From Lepidodermella squamata (taxonomy: Eukaryota > Gastrotricha), in NCBI GenBank assembly GCA_047495785.1, contig JBLDXI010000024.1, positions 1 to 64,000 on the forward strand: a stretch of DNA of 64,000 nt. The letters are read 5' to 3'. A program made the position numbers and the translations under genes. Shown here piece by piece: positions 58,821 to 64,000 of this stretch. Numbering within the stretch: the first letter of the stretch is position 1; each line of letters begins with the position of its first letter. The notes under the pieces were generated by a model. That model ran no database searches. It worked only from the letters and a program-made list of their open reading frames with translations, and was not told the DNA's origin.

Positions 58821-61800
58821 TCAGCTTTCGTCTCGCATGTGTTGTTCGAAGTTGATCGAGCGCGGGTACATATTGAACAAGGTCAGAGGCACCGTGATGG
58901 CGAGAAATGTTAGAATCAGTGATATAGACTGTAAGATAACAAAAAATGATTGAAATATACTGCTGCTCACTGAAAAAGAAACATCTTCCTTAATTAAATT
59001 CAATGAAAAAAGTGGACCATTTCTGGCTGAGAGCTGATTTCAGCCAAAAGCCAATATTCTAGTTAAAACCTGCTGAAACTAAGCGAAAAATTAATGACAT
59101 ACCCATAGAGAATAGAGTTAGAGGTAACTCTATTCTCTATGGACATACCCTATCGACAGCTGTGATAAAAGTAGTCCATACGCCGGTACACTCTCGCTTC
59201 AGCGTCTGCATCACCATGTTGTTGTTGATGTCCCCAACGGCTTTAGAAATCATGCGCAACTGCTCGAGTTGCTGCTTTATCGACGCTTCTGCCTTACGGC
59301 GCAACTTCTCCGTCGTTTCATTAATGTCCGGCTCACTCCTCGAACTTGACGCTCGAGTTCGTGACAGCCTCGGCAGAGTGGCAGGGTCATACACTGGCTG
59401 CGTTGTATACCCTGAAAATGCCGCTTCACTCCGGTGAACTGTTGGCAGTTGTTGGCTGTTGCGCTCGAATGATGCAGACTGCCTGATGGAAGCCGTTATG
59501 TGAAGATCGCGACTAGTTTGCCGAAACACCGGGCTCATTTCTGGCATGTCCACCATGCTCGGTTTCGGCTGGTGATAATTCCCAGCAAGGTTGCCAATAC
59601 TAATTCGATATCGCTCCAGCTCTTCAAGTTCACAGTCACTAAACATATGAGGGTTAACGTTATTGTCACGGCTCATTGAGCGCGAAGATCGTTTGGCATG
59701 ATTCCTATGCTGTTCGTCAGCGAAAACTGACGACACGTCGCTTTTCTTGCGATTCAGTTTTTCCAATGTCTTGACGTGATCGCAATGCAGCAGATCGGTG
59801 ACATCATCCCCATATATCTCGATAAGCTTTGCTATTGAGGAAAGTTCCAACCAGTTGAAACCGCGGAAAACTTGCGCGCATTTGCTGAGCCGACGCAGCT
59901 TCTCGCGTACAGTGGTTGCCCCGAGCCGTTTCATTTCTTTTTGACGCGCCTTCGCCTGTTCGAGGTTCTGGTTAACTCGTATTAGGACTCGCAGATAATT
60001 ACGGCGCCAGTTTTGCCCATTCGAACCAAGCAACAGGAAGCGGCCCAAGACTTCGACGAGCCAATACCAAGCTGCCGGGTTCGGGACCGTAAAACCGACG
60101 CGTGAGATCCAATTCATGATGAGGAAACATTCGACTAGTGATAGGCCGATTAGACACATAAGCGAGTCGACATATATAGCCAGTAGAGGCACGGAATCGC
60201 TGGATTTTGGAACTTGCTCCACGATGGAAATGTGAAACACGGAGAAAGCTATTAACTGCAAGAGAATTCAAGTCATGAAACTGCCTAAAAACAAAAACTA
60301 AACCGTTGTTGTAGCAAAATTGATCCTTTCCGGTTCAGTGAACGGCAGCAGATGTGAAATGATTTGAAGCGAAGAAATTATGACGCTAGGGAAAACGGTG
60401 TAGGTGAGGAAAAACAACGATTTGCGTCGGATGACCAGGTAGAAGTCGACTTGAGAAAAGTTGTACGATTCATACTTTTTAAATACAAAATGATCATATT
60501 ATTTACTAGTCTAAAAAATGACTTACCCCGACGACTCTTGATTTGACGAATGAGCTGAGGATATTCCACTGTGGGTTTTGCACGTAGTGATTCTCGTCCA
60601 CGGTAAAATTGACGCCATGAATGCGAACTAGATCTGACGTGTACACCCAAGACTCGAAACGGTACCTGCATATTTGCTCGTCGACTATGGCGAGATTTAA
60701 GCAGTAATAGTCACAAATAGGGAAACTTACAAGGGAAGAACCTAAGAAGAGCAAAAGCGTTGAATTTTTGTGTTCTATGAAGTAGGGATTATTACCTAAG
60801 ATCCAGTTCGCACCTAGCGCTGATTTTTCCAGCCGGAACAAACAAAACTTGTCCGTTCGAGGCGATGCGCATTGGAAACCTGTTATCGCGGGTCAACGCA
60901 TAAACGTCGTCCGAATTTATTAACGCTAAGTCTGGCATCCTGAAAAAGACGATCGCATCATGAATATTTCGGTTTGAAAAACGTGTATGTAACCACCAAA
61001 TATTGCCAATTTCACTGACGATGAAGTCGATGCCGCCGAATTCGTCCTTTTTCCAACGCAAGCGTCTGTCTATCCATGACTAAGGTAGAAAAATTATTTA
61101 GTGGACTAATAAAAACCGATGAAGCTTACGACTTTGAGAAACCCAGAAATCACAATCTCTTGATCAATCTCAATCTAAAAATCAATCGATCTCGCTTAAA
61201 AACTAGCTTTTTCGAAGCGCGAAACTTTACAAGTTCGTTAATTTTGAGCAGCACCAATTCTAGCGAGACGTGAACTGGAGTGTGATTGTTCAAGGCTGGT
61301 CTCGATTTTTTACTGTAGCCACTTTCATCGAAGACTTTGGCAAGTAATAGCCCCTCATAAGTATCTGCATATAAAGTTAAATTTCATAATTTTATGAATC
61401 GCAAATTGATTGATTTACAGAAAGCAGTAACATTCGCAGTCTCCTCGTCGTCTTCATCAAAATCTTCCTCATCTGTTGCTAATGGCGGCGCTGTCGTAGT
61501 CGTAGACGTAGGAATGGTCGATCGCCCGGGTGACTTACTCCGGTAAAATGACGTCGGCTTCTGCGTGGGTTTTGGTGTAGCCGTAGGCGGTCTACGGGTG
61601 GTCTGTTGCGTTGATACCGTGGATTTTCGCGGGCCAGACCCCACGTTACCAGACCCAGTAGTGGTTTGCGGAGCCAGCTGGCTCTGACGCTGCTGCTTCT
61701 GTTGAAATGTCATCGCCGAGCTGCCAGCCTTGGCCTTGCCGCCGCCTGCCAAATTGTCAGCCGCCGACATGGAAATGGAAGATCGCAGCGCCAGGTCGCT

Positions 61801-61884
61801 CGGCTTTTTTGAAACAGTCGACGCGATAACTTGGCAACCAGGCAGCAGCGCCAGATACACAACAATGCTGCTTATAACAATCAT
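58821..61884 (-). CDS. Cys-loop ligand-gated ion channel subunit, cluster member 4
   Basis: ATG 61884, stop 58821. Signal peptide IVISSIVVYLALLPGCQVIA, then a Ser/Thr/Gln/Pro-rich extension of about 130 residues ending in an acidic run (EEDFDEDDEE). The receptor core has DRRLRWKKDEFGGIDFI, MPDLALINSDDVYA and CELDLRFFPFDEQIC (split by an intron inside FPF), then FESWVYTS. Loop C is YESYNFSQVDF. M1 has KSLFFLTYTVFPSVIISSLQ. M2 is ERINFATTTLIAFSVF then HISIVEQVP, split by an intron between 7' and 8'. The M3-M4 loop is about 300 residues. KRECTGVWTTFITAVDR precedes M4 (SISLILTFLAITVPLTLF), and the tail ends MRDES. The intron before M4 holds a foldback insertion that duplicates its own donor site (59096-59150). 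Confidence 0.85.
59096..59150. repeat. Foldback insertion flanked by 9 bp direct repeats inside a receptor intron
   Basis: An 18 bp perfect inverted repeat (CCATAGAGAATAGAGTTA, 4 nt loop GAGG, then its complement; 59103-59142) lies between two copies of GACATACCC (59096-59104 and 59142-59150). On the coding minus strand the repeat is GGGTATGTC and spans the last two exon bases and the splice donor of the gene. The arrangement looks like a tiny hairpin element with a 9 bp target duplication. Confidence 0.75.
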
Positions 61885-62419
61885 TCACAGTCGTGTTAGT
61901 TATAATTTACTGCGAATAATTGTTCGAAACTAGATTTTGAGATTTGTTGCCGCGTTTTAATTACACCGCCTTGCAGGCATCATCGGCAATCACGCGTGCT
62001 AAATCCCGAATCTGCTGCGAAGTTTGCCGGCGGCGATCAGGTTTCTGTGTCACAACCGGCGGCATTTACACAATATCGAAAAAGCGTACGAAAATTTAGT
62101 CATAATATTGAGATTAGGATGAGCGAAATAATAAATACTTTTGGTCTGACGCGCTTCAAAAAATGATCACACGGCGGTGACAGCAGCAGCACTAAGGTTT
62201 TATGGTTATAGGCTAGTCAGCAAATCAATTTAGAATCGATTCGACTACCTCATCGAGTTAGCATCGATACAGTCCCAACGCCGACATTAAATGAGTTGGA
62301 ACATTTTGAGGACTCGCTATATAGTCCTTAACGGCGGGCCAAAAACAAAATGTAGGATGCGATTATTGGAAGTCCTTCTTTTATTGCAAGCAAATCACAG
62401 CACAGAAAATCGACTTTTA
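61885..62419. other. Gap between receptor genes 4 and 5
   Basis: 535 bp without recognisable exons. It contains the probable promoter of receptor 4, including ACACGGCGGTGACAGCAGCAG near 62171, a word that resembles GCAGCTGACA/GCTGCTGACA near the other receptor promoters. Confidence 0.35.
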
Positions 62420-64000
62420 TCAGATACTTTCTATCTTGCCTAACATGCGATTGTAGTCAGGATAATACAAGAACAAGTACAAGGGTGTTGTCACAAAGAA
62501 AGCCAGTAGGAACAGCGATACCAACTGCAAATAAAACAAAAATTTAGCATAAAAGAACCAGTGTATTATAGTTCATACCCTATCGAAAGCAGTTATGAAA
62601 GTAGTCCAAATTCCAAGGCACTCTCGCTTCAAGCCAGTCGATACGAGTCCGGCGCTGATTGACTGCAAGTCTCTTAAAATAACATCCTGCGTCGCCCGTT
62701 GCTTTTCCAACGCTGCAACAATTTTACTGCTGTGGCATCTTGGCCCAAGGTCGGCTGTTCGAGGCCTGCTGGGATGCTTCGGCTGCACTCGATTGGCAGC
62801 ATGGTTTCTAACCGCATAATCGCTACTACTTCGCGGTAGCACGTAATACTGGTTTGACTGAAGGTATCGATGATAGTCAGCGTCGTCAACGACAGCAACT
62901 GGCTGCGGTTCAACATTGAGAGGCCGGCCGAACTCGAAGAATCGAACCGACTCAGCCTGGTGCCGTCGCGACAACGTGTTAGCATCGCTATCAAGAACCG
63001 GCGGTTTCTGGCATGAAACCGGGTCGTAGAGGCAGTAGCTCTCAGCTGAGCTCTCTGTTTCGTTCGAAACGAAACCATTCGGCGTGGATTCTTCAATCGT
63101 AGCGTATTCACTGGCGAACATGACGCGCTGACGGTTACTGGAGGCATAAACCGGGCTACTAACGCCTGGCTGTTGCGGCGCCTCGGCGAACCGCGTCGTA
63201 TAAATTGCCGCAGTCTCGTTATCCCCAGGCACTAACGGCGGCATTTCACTAGCTATTACTCTTAGCCTTGGCGAGCATGATCGGTGATCGCGATGACGAT
63301 TTGAAGCAGGTGGCGGCGCTACGTCATTCGGCCGGCGACGGAGAGTATTGGAAACTGACCCAGATCCCGCCGGGAAAGTCGCACTGGTTTTCATTACCTG
63401 CGCCGTCGCCGCCGCAACCGGGATGGTTTGTTGAACCAGTTGCGACACAGCTTCGCCCGTCTTACTGTCTATTTGCACCAGCAAATCCGACGCCAAGTCG
63501 CCCCATATGTCTATGATAGTCGCCAAAGCCTTTAAATCGCGTTTCGCAAAGCCGGGAAAAATCAGAGCGCATGATCCAATTTTGCGCGCCTTTTCGCGCC
63601 GGTTCTTCAATTTAGCATTCGCTAGTTTTTTCAACTCGCGCTCTTTTCGCTTATTGAACTCATTTTTCGCGTTCAGTTTGAGGACAACTCTCAGGTAGTT
63701 CCTGCGCCAGTGTTCGCCATTTGCGCCAAGCATCAAATAAGGACCGCACTTTTCAACGAGAATGTACCACCAGAATGGCGAGGGCACTGTTTGGCCGACG
63801 CGGGTTATCCAGCTCATGATGAAGAAGCATTCGATGAGCGATAGACCGATTAGACACATCAGCGAGTCGACATACAGAGCTAACAAAGGGCTAGGAAATC
63901 GAAACTTGAATGCATCCATGTTATAGCCATTGAAATTTTCTTACATGAATTCGCTGCTTTTTGGCACTTGCTCGACGACCGAGATATGAAAAACCGAAAA
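62420..64000 (-). CDS. Cys-loop ligand-gated ion channel subunit, cluster member 5 (5' part beyond window)
   Basis: The window ends inside M2, so only the C-terminal half is seen. The first exon in the window (64000 to about 63946) gives the M2 end FSVFHISVVEQVPKSSEF, including the cluster-specific His15'. A 45-60 bp intron follows, then M3 PLLALYVDSLMCLIGLSLIE and the cluster-typical VPSPFWWYILVEKCG. Next is GEHWRRNYLRVV, an intracellular loop of about 330 residues, the MA helix KRECLGIWTTFITAFDR, and M4 LVSLFLLAFFVTTPLYLFLY. The stop is at 62420-62422. The ATG-initiated frame at 63919 reads through an intron and is not the true start. Confidence 0.85.

Noticed and set aside
62573-63919. Receptor 5 starting at the ATG near 63919
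   Set aside because: That ATG lies in an intron. A donor at about 63944 and an acceptor at about 63892 join M2 to M3 in frame, so the gene continues beyond the window.

Overview
The window is nuclear DNA of a small-genome bilaterian invertebrate. Genes are dense, introns are mostly 40-65 bp with GT..AG ends, and the proteins are animal-specific (RIC3, TMEM106, TTLL4, Cys-loop receptors, alpha-tubulin, SLC18B1, MINDY4). Several co-directional genes are only about 100-160 bp apart, with an AG a few bases before the next ATG, as in lineages that use spliced-leader trans-splicing. A nematode or tardigrade would fit, but the sequence alone does not settle the species. All annotation below comes from reading frames, splice signals and remembered family motifs; no database search was run.

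Layout. 1-4.6 kb (+): two tandem acylaminoacyl-peptidase genes (the first cut by the window edge and ending abnormally) and an intronless myosin essential light chain. 5.3-12.2 kb (+): a complete ASCC3-type double Ski2-like helicase. 12.6-13.7 kb (+): a Tc1/mariner transposase-derived gene that is open throughout but has lost two of three catalytic Asp. 14.1-20.0 kb (+): five tightly packed genes of a divergent homeodomain/AT-hook family. Together they encode eight homeodomains, and all eight lack the near-invariant DNA-contacting Asn51. 21.1-26.2 kb (+): an SLC18B1-like transporter and a MINDY4-like protein whose catalytic Cys and His are replaced. 26.2-28.1 kb: non-coding, with a 110 bp mariner-type MITE.

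28.1-33.1 kb (-): a TTLL4-type tubulin polyglutamylase with eight exons. 34.4-35.7 kb (+): RIC3, the nicotinic receptor chaperone. 37.7-40.2 kb (-): two tandem TMEM106-like genes. 43.8-45.3 kb (-): a divergent alpha-tubulin. 46.8-64 kb (-): five tandem Cys-loop receptor genes, the last cut by the window edge. They share an unusual architecture: a secreted N-terminus with a long low-complexity extension where complete, a nicotinic-like cationic pore without Leu9', and a short loop C without vicinal cysteines.

Two functional links can be inferred. RIC3 lies about 11 kb from the receptor cluster whose products are its natural clients. The TTLL4 polyglutamylase lies about 11 kb from an alpha-tubulin with an unusual tail. 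The best candidates for undescribed biology are the Asn51-less homeodomain array and the receptor cluster.
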